Part shown: positions 10,505-19,367 of the stretch, in pieces | Layout: every line of letters begins with the position of its first letter | How positions within the stretch are numbered: the stretch's first letter is position 1 | Assembly (NCBI RefSeq): GCF_002104995.1 | Contig: NW_024468253.1 | Span: forward strand, 1,282,906 to 1,346,905 | From: Linderina pennispora | Lineage: Eukaryota; Kickxellomycota; Kickxellomycetes; Kickxellales; Kickxellaceae | Length of the DNA stretch: 64,000 nucleotides | Direction: 5' to 3' | Notes under the pieces: model-generated | The model's database searches: none | Told to the model about the DNA's origin: nothing | The model's input: only the letters and a program-made list of their open reading frames with translations | Translations under genes and position numbers: made by a program

Positions 10505-10879
10505 TTACTTTGCCCTGGCGGCGGCGGCCTGCGACGACATGACAATATCACGCAGGTTGCCTGTAGCGTCGTCGAGCTCGCGCTTGACAAACTTTTGCTT
10601 CTTTTCGAGCGCTGTCAGCATCGTGGCCGACTCCGTCGTGGTCTTCTCGAGGTCCGCGAGCAGGTCCGCCTTGGTCTCCTGCACAAACATCTTGCCCATC
10701 GACTTGTACATGGGCACGGAGTTGCCCAGGCCCTCAAGCTCGCGCTTAGTCAGGCCGGCCAGGCGTGTCTCGCGCTGGTGCAGGCTGATCTGGGCCTCGA
10801 TCTGGGCGAGCTGCTTCTGCTTCTCCTGAATTCTGCTTGTGATGCGCTGGTACACCTGCTGGAGCGAGTCGTCGGCCAT
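10505..10879 (-). CDS. PFD1: Prefoldin subunit 1
   Basis: Beta-type prefoldin subunit of the hexameric co-chaperone that delivers nascent actin and tubulin to the CCT chaperonin. The protein has 124 residues starting MADDSLQQVYQ. It has the family layout: N-terminal coiled coil, a central hairpin around SVPMYKSMGKMFV (human PFD1 has a matching MYEGVGRMF), and a C-terminal coiled coil (EKKQKFVKRELDDATGNLRD). The start at 10879 is the first true ATG; the frame continues two codons upstream only through a TTG. Length fits the family. It is tail-to-tail with the CMTR1-like gene. Confidence 0.93.
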   Translation of the reverse strand: MADDSLQQVYQRITSRIQEKQKQLAQIEAQISLHQRETRLAGLTKRELEGLGNSVPMYKSMGKMFVQETKADLLADLEKTTTESATMLTALEKKQKFVKRELDDATGNLRDIVMSSQAAAARAK

Positions 10880-11145
10880 GGTCAATGTAGTAGCGGAAAA
10901 GCGTAAAGAGTATTATTATCACTGCCGGTCCGCGGAGCCAGCCAGAGCCGTTTTCTCGACGAGACCGATCGCCCAGTTTGCACTTCAGGTTATGGAGCCC
11001 CCTAGGAGTTTGAAAGTTTACAATTTGAAATTCAAATTTTGAAGCGTCATATTTTTGGGACCGGCAAAAGCTCTTGTTGGACACAACAAAAGACCCAAAC
11101 CAGAGTACACAAAGAGTAAGACTACGAAAGATGGACGACTGCTGC

Positions 11146-11761
11146 TTAGGCCTTGACGGCGTACTGGCGGCGGGGGAAGTTGGCCAGCTTCTTCTGCAGA
11201 CGCACGGTCTTGCGCGAGCGCTCCTCCGGGGTCAGAGCACGGCGCAGAGCGCGGGTAAGCTTGGGGCGGAGGTCCTTGGGGATGTGCTTCTTGCCCTCGT
11301 ACTGGGCACGGACCTCAGCGCGCGACTGCTGGGTGATGACAGTCAGAACGCGAGCGACGTTCTTGCGAACCTCACGGATCTTGGTGCCCTTGGCCGAAGC
11401 GGCACCAGCGACCTGCTGGACCTTGAGGTCCAGGAGCTCGCGCCTGTAGTTCTCGAGGGTCTGAGTCAGCTCGGCCTTCGACTTCTCCCGGAGCTCGGTA
11501 ACCTTAACCTTAGCCTACGTTGAAAGAGTTGTGTAAAGAGCGCATTAGCAATATGGTCCATTCCAGAAGCCAGCTCCAATCGGCCAAATGGACGCGTCGC
11601 CGAATTCCAAATTTCGCGATGCCCCCAATCAGCATCTCTCCCATTCACGAAAATCGGACTCTGGTTCTGCAGTCGTCCAGCACGTATCCGCCCTGATTTA
11701 CGCGGCGCATCCACTGAGTAATTTGGGCGCATCCATCATTCAGCTCAACGATAGGTACCAT
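11146..11761 (-). CDS. RPL35: 60S ribosomal protein L35 (uL29), ATG-only first exon
   Basis: Large-subunit protein next to the exit tunnel. Exon 2 (11514 down to 11146) encodes AKVKVTELREKSKAELTQTL and ends RRQYAVKA, the conserved L35 terminus; about 123 residues in total. Exon 2 has no start codon. An AG acceptor directly precedes GCT at 11514. A good branch site (TGCTAATGC, about 11541-11549) lies upstream, and an ATG at 11761-11759 is followed at once by GTACCT. I therefore propose a 3-nt coding first exon and a 244-nt intron 11758-11515. An ATG-only first exon is also known for S. cerevisiae RPL35, which supports this model. Confidence 0.88.
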
Positions 11762-13016
11762 TGCGATTATTCTGTTTGTTCTTAGATATGACAGAAAGTT
11801 GAAAGAGAGAATCCAGCACTTCGCATCAACACCTTCGATATGCCATCGTGCCCCAAAACTGAGGGAATTGCTGGTTCTGATCAGCGATCTGATCCGTTAA
11901 TCTATTCTTCATACTGAGGCTGACAGCCGAGCGGGTTTGGCTGGTACGCTTGGCAGCCATGATGAACGTTGTGCCCGCATGCAATGGACAGCATCCGTCT
12001 GTTGAGGGCAATTTTTTGAGGGTGGAAGCGATCTCCAAGTTGCAGGCTGAAGTGACCAGTACGGGATGGGCAGCCTGTGTATATCCAGTGAGTGGGCTAT
12101 GCTCACCAAACAGGCAGACATGTTCTATTTGTGGGCGGGAGTAGCAATAAATAATACTGACGATTTTAAAGATTTTGCGACAGATATGATGCGAAGAGGA
12201 CTTGAGAAGTGTTAGAGAAGACGGCATGTTTTAATTAGGTGAGACTATTCAAATCCTAAGCTAATCAAAATATGAAATGTGCATATATCTACATAGCTCT
12301 GGTCAGTTCAACAAAGATATATGTAGAGGGCAGACATATTTACATAGTGAGGCATATGAAAGATACGTAAGAAAAGTCAGATACGCCAGATATATCGCAC
12401 ACAACAGGTATATATATGGATCTTAGGTGGAATGGCGCAACAGTATAAAAATGATGGCGCTCGTTTACCTAAGCCCTATACTAAGGCTCGTTCTCCCAAT
12501 AGCACTGTGCTCAATAATTTAAAAGATCTGCCTGTTTCCGAACAATAGCGCTGTAGAGTGCGAATGTCCCAAGGCCACCCAGTTTGGAATATAAGTATGA
12601 ATTGCGTTTACCCATGATTAAACATGGAGATATGTCGCTAGTCGCCCATCTTAATAACAGCAGCAAGTCAGGGCCTCGAGCAATTCAATTATCGCCACTT
12701 TCCACAAGACTAAAGGCCAATGGCATAGAGTCCCACCAGCACCTGGTTTTACGGAAACAGCCACTTGCGGTCAGTAGATAGCACCTGTTTGACTGCGGAT
12801 TTTATCCACGGTCTATCACTGGTCGAGATATAAGGTTCAAGGACTTGTAAATTCCTATTCGATACTAGAATTGCTCTGCTCGCGATGCGAGCAGAGCTGC
12901 TAGTCAGCATGGGTTGACACGTCGATAAGAGCATCACGGCGAACCGGTCATTTGAACGTGTCGGATGGTTGTTGGTGCAATGTCGATCATGGACATCTCC
13001 CATCTTGGTGGTCTGC
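11762..13016. other. Gene-poor AT-rich region between RPL35 and the Fanzor gene
   Basis: No complete gene. On the minus strand an ATG at about 11960 begins MAAKRTSQT, which loosely recalls the start of ribosomal protein L30, but similarity fades within 20 codons and no downstream exon is seen. From 12230 to 12560 the sequence is AT-rich with repeated ATATAT/TACATA words. A strong hairpin lies at 12873-12897 (listed separately). Confidence 0.4.
12873..12897 (-). repeat. Perfect 11-bp inverted repeat with 3-nt loop, 120 nt downstream of Fanzor stop
   Basis: Arms GCTCTGCTCGC and GCGAGCAGAGC are perfectly complementary around a 3-nt loop. It lies about 120 nt past the stop of the minus-strand Fanzor gene, inside what would be its 3' untranslated region. 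TnpB and Fanzor guide (omega) RNAs are derived from the 3' end of, or just beyond, the nuclease gene and are strongly structured, so this is a candidate omega-RNA stem. A terminator or a transposon-end hairpin is also possible. Confidence 0.6.
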
Positions 13017-14763
13017 TCAGCGTAGGCGCTTCAGCGCTGGCTCGCTGCTGCTGGCAGCAGAACCGCCTGCTGCTGCACCCCTCTTGCGCGGCCTCTTTGT
13101 TGCAGGGGTGGTGCCAGAAGCATCGGCAGAAATGGCCGTAGAGCGACGGAACCGTTCAGGGATACTGCCTGAATCACAGAGTGACTGGAAAATGAGTCTG
13201 AAGTTTAGAACTGCTGCGAGATCGCGGTTCAAGATCCAAGACGAATAGGCTCGCCTGTATTGTGCCATGGCCCGCTTACATGACTCGCTTGTACAGCGGA
13301 GAAGGCCATGGCACTTCACAGCTGGGTTCTTCGATCTCTGGTAGGGCCGCGGGTTGGGAACATGCCGGAATGTCTGCAGCGACCTTTCGCAGCAGAACGG
13401 GCACATAGACGATGTCCGGAATTCGTCGATCAGATAGACCTCAAAGCTATGGTGCTTGAACTTGTCGCGCCATCCCTTGCCACGAATCGGCGCATGGTGT
13501 CGGGCCATCGGCGCACTCCAATTGCCCATGATCAGCACTGGGTCTGGACCGAACTTGCTCCGGAGTTTCGCGGCAAGCCTGTGGTCTGCACGGGCCTGGT
13601 TCATGAATGAATCAAGGCGCAGCTTGCGGTGAAGCGGGTACACCTTGGGACTGGTCCTGACACCTGGACGGGCCTTCCAGCGCCTCTGGTGCTGCTTGTT
13701 TGACTTAGTGGGCTGCTGCTCTGGTAACCTTCGCGCTGTCATCGTGTTGGCATAAAACGGTGCTAGGACACACCGCACAGATGCACGGGCAGCAACGTAG
13801 GCACGGAATTTTGCTGGGCTAAGGGTCCGGCAGCAGTGCTTGGAAAGCTCTGCCTCTGCTCTGCGGACAGCATCTTCTGGGACTTGATCCTTTGTAGCCC
13901 AGTGAATCCTGTCATAGTCGTGCAGCTTGAGCTCCTTATTGCGCTGCTGTCGTGTGTAGCGGTAGAGCATCTTTTCACCCTCTTTCCCATTGCTGCTATT
14001 TTCGTGCATCATGTATAGCAAATCGCCACGACCTGGATCGATGAATACACAGCGGCCTTTCAGATTCTGCAGCTCTGGCTGTGGGATCTGGTGGATATAG
14101 CGACAGTCAGTTATAGTATTGCCTCCCACAGCACCACCTCCTGCAACATCGCCTCCCACAGCATCAGCATCTACTGTACCATCAGCCTTAGATACCTTGT
14201 CTTATAACAAAATGCATATCGTTACACCATCTGTTGTCACCATTATGTAGAATTTTCTATCACCATGCGCCTTAAATGGCTTTGATGTTAGATCTGCAAC
14301 CCGGCTCCACACATCCCACACAGATTGTGTGATCCCTTGGACACATTGCTCATTGTACTGTGCAGTGTGTTTTGCGGCTGCGAATATCAATCAATTTGGC
14401 CAGAATCCGCTGTAGGCAAGTGCCATAGTGCAACACAATGCTGTTCTTGTATGCTGTCATCAACTCGGTATCCACGTATGTTGCTACTTGATTCATGTTG
14501 TGTACGCCATGTAGCTCGATATCGCCATTATGCAATAGATAATCATAAATGTGATATCTAACTACATCACCGAAATCTGCGCTCAACAGTTCTGACATGT
14601 CTTTCCGGTTGACAAAATCCTTGGCAGACATGGCCGTCTTCGCCTTCAGGTTGTGATAAATAAATAAATAAATGGAATGAAAGAATCCCTTTTTCACAAA
14701 TGTTGCAGGGTCAAAGGCATCATTGTCAGCTAGTTGATGGAGTAGTATCCATCGTGCAAGCAT
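13017..14763 (-). pseudogene. Fanzor (eukaryotic TnpB-like RNA-guided nuclease), degraded
   Basis: Homologue of OMEGA-family nucleases carried by eukaryotic transposons. N-terminal part (14763-14350): helical segment TAYKNSIVLHYGTCLQRILA, typical of fungal Fanzors. Middle part: TDGVTICILL, resembling the 'TDGVSVS' block. C-terminal part: RuvC-I Asp in CVFIDPGRGD (about 14030-14045), LIMGNWSAP, then IDEFRTSSMCPFC with CPFC...CTSESC forming a zinc-binding TNB-like module, and RuvC-III NRDLAAVLNF (about 13205-13235). The tail KRPRKR...KRLR looks like a nuclear localisation signal. Total about 590 residues. Two breaks: a one-base frame change at about 14375-14395, and an in-frame TAA at 14204-14202 between ICILL and DKVSKADG, which no plausible intron removes. 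It is a single copy here with no transposase beside it. It is probably inactive unless the breaks are sequence errors. Confidence 0.85.
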
Positions 14764-15999
14764 GTATGTATGCTCTTTGATGATATTGACACTGTATACA
14801 AATCACTCTAGGCGGGGCAACATAGAATCACAGAAGCCAATACCACCAAGTGATGCCTTTATGACAGTAGTGCTGCGGGTAATATTCATTTGAGAAATTC
14901 AATAGGCAAGTAAGAGAAATGATGCTGTTCAGTTTTGCTTTATTGCGTATGCATAGCATTAAGAATTTTTTATTAAAAATGATCTGGCTTGCATGGTTCT
15001 TGGGGCCCTTAGCACTGATACAGTCTCTTGAATCAGTCTATACAGACTGGGTCCATTGTGGCCCAAATACTACTGCTTACGCATGTTCATAAGACAAATT
15101 AATTTATAAAACAAACCCACAAATATTGCATGACCGCTAGAAGAGCTATATGGCCTCATTCAATAGGTGCTCATAAACAAATATCCTAAGAGTGTTGCGC
15201 AGCCGGTGATGACTACCATGATGACACCATGGAAGTTATTAGGCTGACCGACAATGAGAGCAGCTCTTGCGCTGAACCAATGGAGATATCCAGTGGAGAC
15301 CTGTGACCACTACAATAGCAACTTGTCACCCTGGTTTCACCGATGAGGTCAGATGCCGCACAAGATCAAAAAGTGTTTACAGAGCAAGTCACTCAAACCC
15401 GTGTTGAAGCTTAAGAGTTTTGTTTTTTAACCAATTAAATAATTTCTAGCGGACAGTCGGATACGTTTAAACTGTAAAATCTTATATATAGGTAAAGATC
15501 CTTCAGGAACAATGGCCACATTCGAGTGATTCCGGCAAGGTGCGATATTTATCCACAGTCCTCTATCTTCTGCCCCCTCTCCCAAATTCCCACACTATTT
15601 TCTTAATTATTTTGTAGTTCTAACAGTATTTATTTTATTCAAGCATGCACTGGCGTTTTTGGGTTTTGGCATTTTGGACTCTTATTGTAACTTGTGTGGC
15701 ACTTTTCTCTGATTCCGCCACAACACCCGTGGGCTTTAAATCATAGCGTATGGCTACTGAACCCCTATAGTTATAAATTTAAGGGATCCTATATGTCTTT
15801 GACTACATGCTTGCTAATAATAGGTGGTACTTTGAAAAAGCCTAACATTTTGCAACCACACATTTTCCATCCTTGGCCAGCCTACTGATTCGCGATTATC
15901 TAAGCCAGCACAATAGCCAGCTGATAAGATTCTTTGCACTCACACTCAGTGAGCTAGTGATTTGCATTGATACTTGAGCACGGCTTGTATGGAAACAGT
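14764..15999. other. Gene-poor region upstream of the Fanzor gene
   Basis: No convincing gene on either strand; only short open frames with no recognisable motif. It may contain the left end of the Fanzor-bearing element, but I could not see terminal inverted repeats or a target-site duplication. Confidence 0.4.
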
Positions 16000-16473
16000 T
16001 CGTTGACAATGATACGGATACGATCGAGTCTAAAGACCTGACAATATTGAAAATAGCCGTGATAGTTATGCACAGCACGCCTTTGCCACCTTCCCTTCGC
16101 CTTTCAACCTTCTATGGATCCCAGAAGCTTCTCTTCCCGAAGCTCTGCACCTTGCAGGCATGTGGCACATTCAATGTGCACATTGACTTTGAGGGCTTGT
16201 TCGATAACATCGCGCTAGGATCGTTGAAGGTAACCGAGTTACCTGACCACATTCCATCCATAAACCCATTGCTTCTGCGGAATGTCGAAGAGCTGTATAT
16301 CTCCCTGCCGTTCACTTTCCAACGCGGCGACATGGGTCAACTGATGGGCACCATCATTCATGGCCATTAGGGCACACGATGAGTCACTCGAGGGCGTTTT
16401 AGCATTTGGTGAGAGCCGAGGCATTGAGTTCAGAAGTTTGCAGAAACAGTTTATTGGTGATAGGCTGGTTTAG
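16000..16473 (+). pseudogene. Remnant of the F-box/LRR-like family gene
   Basis: An open stretch from about 16000 encodes KLLFPKLCTLQACG, ALGSLKVTELPDHIPSINP and LLLRNVEELYIS. It aligns with SIGSLVIFDDANKLQHLNPK and LVRNIREFCI of the intact gene at 16923-18446. After LMGTIIHGH a stop intervenes, and a second frame continues (FGESRGIEFRSLQ, then FIGDRLV, stop at 16471). There is no start codon, no F-box and only about 150 codons, so this is a C-terminal fragment. It lies on the opposite strand to, and next to, its relative, which suggests local duplication and decay. Confidence 0.6.
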
Positions 16474-16922
16474 TCATTTTCGTCAATATATTGTGTTGGC
16501 ATTTGGGGTCCGGAATCCCCCTACGCCACAGTAGACAAGGCCGAAACGCATACGTACAAATGCCCAGACAGACGACCAGCCTTCCTTCTTCCCCTCAGTC
16601 ATTTTTGAGAAGTTATTTTTTTTTCCATATATTCGATATCCACTCATTCCCCAAGTTAACATATTGCCTTAACGGTATAGCAGGTATGTTCGAATGCTAG
16701 TACGTTAGCACTATAGACAGTGTTGATAATCAAAAACCTCGCTGAATTGCAGTAACATCAGTTTAACCATTGCTTCCTTTTCGCTCGGTTTACTTGTGCT
16801 CAGAACTAGATGCCTATGTTATGAATATCAGGATCGAAAATGGAAGGAGACGAGAAAAGAAAGAAAAAATAATACACTACCTATAGCTAGGACAAAACTA
16901 CAAATGGTAGAAACCATAAAGC

Positions 16923-18446
16923 CTAGACAAATGCTAGACCATTCTTGTACACCCGTCTCAAGGCTGCCTTGTCCACCTCAAAGCTCTTCGATAGAACTAG
17001 CTTGTAAAGCTCTGGCAGCCGCCGGGTTGCCATCAGTAGCCAGGTCTTGGCTCGCATCATCGGGAATGCGATTTTGAGACCAAATACCAGGACTGATGTG
17101 CTTAGTGGGGTCCTCCTGCTGCACACAACCTCATCATTGGCTTGCTGATCCGAGTGGGACATGGAGAGATCTAGCGTGTGCATCCAGGGCAGCTGCGTCA
17201 TGAACATCTCAATGCTCTGCAGCGAAATTGAGCGAGCTATAAGGCGCAGACTCCTAAGCATTGGCCATTTTGCGTCCTTGATGGGCGGGAAGTCGGCTTG
17301 TGGCAGAGACAGCGTGACTTTGTTCAGCTTGGCCGGGATATCAAAGATCTTGATAAAGAAGCTGTTCTTGTCGAGTACAGGGATCTGAGTTCTCTGCGAA
17401 TCGCCTATGCAGAACTCGCGTATATTGCGGACCAGCTTTGGGTTAAGGTGCTGCAGCTTGTTTGCATCATCGAAGATAACAAGCGACCCAATGCTAGAGA
17501 TCTTTATCAAGTCCAGCGCGTCCGTGTATGAGTCCAACGCCTCCATCAGGCAGAGGCTCCAGAGTCTGGGGAACTGCAGCTTGAACCGACCAATCTGGGT
17601 CGCCGGGTAAACATGGCGATTTTGGAATGTGCGCATTATCAGCTGCTCGACATTCGGGAACACGATTGGGTTGCTGGCGTCGCCAAACATGCCCCACGGG
17701 AAGTTGCTCGAGCTGTTGACAATTTCGATTGTCTTGAGAGTGTTAGGATTGACGCGCATAGTCCGGGATGCCGTGCCCTCTGATGGGTCTATAATGCGGA
17801 TATTGGTCAGGTTCTGGAAATGCACATGTGGGATATTGCCAAGAATGATGCCATTGACCGTGACCTCGTGAATAGACGCAGCCAGCATCACGATGAGATT
17901 GTAGTAGATGTTGGCAGGCACAGTCGATAGGCTGCCAGACGTGATAGGAGTGACAGAGGTGACATGCGGGAACAGTTGCAGCAAGTAGCTGGAGATGAGC
18001 TTACAAACATCATGAAGCTGAGAAAGCTCTACATGTCCATCACATGCCATTATCAGAATAGAGTGTAGTTTAGGGAACCTGTGATGGTGCACGCCGAGCC
18101 CTCGGATAATGTCGATGAGGGTAGCATGCTCCGTGATCAGGGGTCCGCCGAGACAAAGGTGGATGACCCTGTGCTGCATGCCGGCGGCGACAATTGACGG
18201 CAAATTTGAGCGCCATGTGACATGGTCTGACATGGGTTTCTTGGGCTCAATGACCAGGCTCTTGTAGAGTTCGTGCTTGACAATGGAGTACCAGGAGTGA
18301 CAGACCAGAGCCAGATTGACGAAGCGCTCCTGGTGGCCCATATCGGGCTCGTCTTGATATGCGATGTAGTTGGTATAGCAGACTATGTTTTCGACTATAT
18401 CACCGTTCGTCAAGGCGCTGATGTTGGCAGAGGAACGTACATGCAT
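16923..18446 (-). CDS. F-box/LRR-like family protein, unknown function
   Basis: Single-exon gene of 507 residues. The N-terminus (MHVRSSANISALTNGDIVEN, then QERFVNLALVCHSWYSIV) resembles an F-box helix pair, which would bind SKP1 in an SCF ubiquitin ligase. The rest is leucine-rich with irregular repeats (FPNVEQLIM, FPRLWSLCL, LRSLRLIA), as in substrate-binding LRR regions. The open frame continues upstream to 18662, but I choose ATG 18446: a TATA box lies about 100 nt before it and the extra 72 codons look like leader sequence. The F-box assignment is from pattern only. A truncated relative lies at about 16000-16473. Confidence 0.65.
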   Translation of the reverse strand: MHVRSSANISALTNGDIVENIVCYTNYIAYQDEPDMGHQERFVNLALVCHSWYSIVKHELYKSLVIEPKKPMSDHVTWRSNLPSIVAAGMQHRVIHLCLGGPLITEHATLIDIIRGLGVHHHRFPKLHSILIMACDGHVELSQLHDVCKLISSYLLQLFPHVTSVTPITSGSLSTVPANIYYNLIVMLAASIHEVTVNGIILGNIPHVHFQNLTNIRIIDPSEGTASRTMRVNPNTLKTIEIVNSSSNFPWGMFGDASNPIVFPNVEQLIMRTFQNRHVYPATQIGRFKLQFPRLWSLCLMEALDSYTDALDLIKISSIGSLVIFDDANKLQHLNPKLVRNIREFCIGDSQRTQIPVLDKNSFFIKIFDIPAKLNKVTLSLPQADFPPIKDAKWPMLRSLRLIARSISLQSIEMFMTQLPWMHTLDLSMSHSDQQANDEVVCSRRTPLSTSVLVFGLKIAFPMMRAKTWLLMATRRLPELYKLVLSKSFEVDKAALRRVYKNGLAFV

Positions 18447-18542
18447 AGCTGGTGTTCTGGGAAAGATGGATATGAATATGGAAATGGAAGTGTGAAGAGC
18501 AGTTGGGTGATGGAGAGGGGAAGGAGTGAGCGGGAGTCGTGC

Positions 18543-18548
18543 TTTATA
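18543..18548 (-). promoter_or_regulatory. TATA box of the F-box/LRR-like gene
   Basis: TATAAA on the minus strand, in CTATAAAGC, about 100 nt upstream of the chosen ATG at 18446. Similar spacing is seen before the gene at 56443-56961, which helps select the start codon here. Confidence 0.5.
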
Positions 18549-19367
18549 GATATTCGAGAGGAAGGCGGCCAGCGGTGCGTGCGTGACAACCGAAGCAGAC
18601 AAGTGTCTGCAATATGCAGGCGCATCTCCGAGTGAGAAAGACTTCCTCGTATAGAGATCCATGGTGAAGGGTGCCAGATGGGGTTTATGCGGCTTAGTAC
18701 ACCTGCAAGCACTTTAAGCAAGCTTATCGATTGCTTTCAAGATAAGGTCATGCGTGTTTATGAGCATCCGGCTGGACAGGTTCTCAGGAACAGTCTTGCA
18801 GGTATCTGAATGGACAAGGTGCCGAAAACAGAAACCGAAGGATGTCCACATGTCCGGAAAGTATGCAGCTCAGTGCACCATATGTGATGGTTTGCCGATA
18901 TAAGCGAGCCGCCAGAGTCCCATGGGTGTTCGGATGGAGCCAGCTGGAGCCAACAAGTACCTGGTTAGTGGTTCAAAAGAATAATGGTGTGTTTCTGAAT
19001 CAATGTAACCCTTGGTGCGTGGTAATTACTCACCTTTGTTATGAAGTATCCAAGGATGCGGGTCCACCGTGAGCTATCAACTAAAACAACTCAGAACACA
19101 CCGTAGTCACATTCTAGTTGGCCACGGTGGGCTTATTTCACACCAGTTCTCTGCCATGCCGCTCAATAACGCTAGCACTGCCAGTTCTGCTCAGTGATTT
19201 GATCGACTAATCAGGACTGTCCAGTGTCAGTTGCTGCCCGTCTGAAGCGCGTCTGGTGTCGACGTGGTCTACTTGCCATCCTCTTCAGTTTACAGCCAGC
19301 GCCTTATTCTAGCAGTCCTAATTTCTATACTTCACATCTATCTCTGCATTTACTCTAATCCTTACCA
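18549..19367. other. Intergenic region upstream of MON2
   Basis: Divergent promoter region between the F-box-like gene and MON2. I see no further gene. The last ~80 bp before the MON2 ATG are pyrimidine-rich. Confidence 0.4.

Noticed and set aside
11826-11960. Possible first exon of ribosomal protein L30 (MAAKRTSQT...)
   Set aside because: Similarity is limited to the first nine residues plus a few scattered matches, and no following exon could be found.
12270-12420. AT-rich repeats as a transposon end or replication origin
   Set aside because: Short ATATAT and TACATA words without a consistent repeat unit or flanking duplication.
14163-14204. Intron removing the stop codon in the Fanzor gene
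   Set aside because: The only in-frame GT-AG option is 39 nt and would remove the conserved TDGVTI block; no branch site seen.
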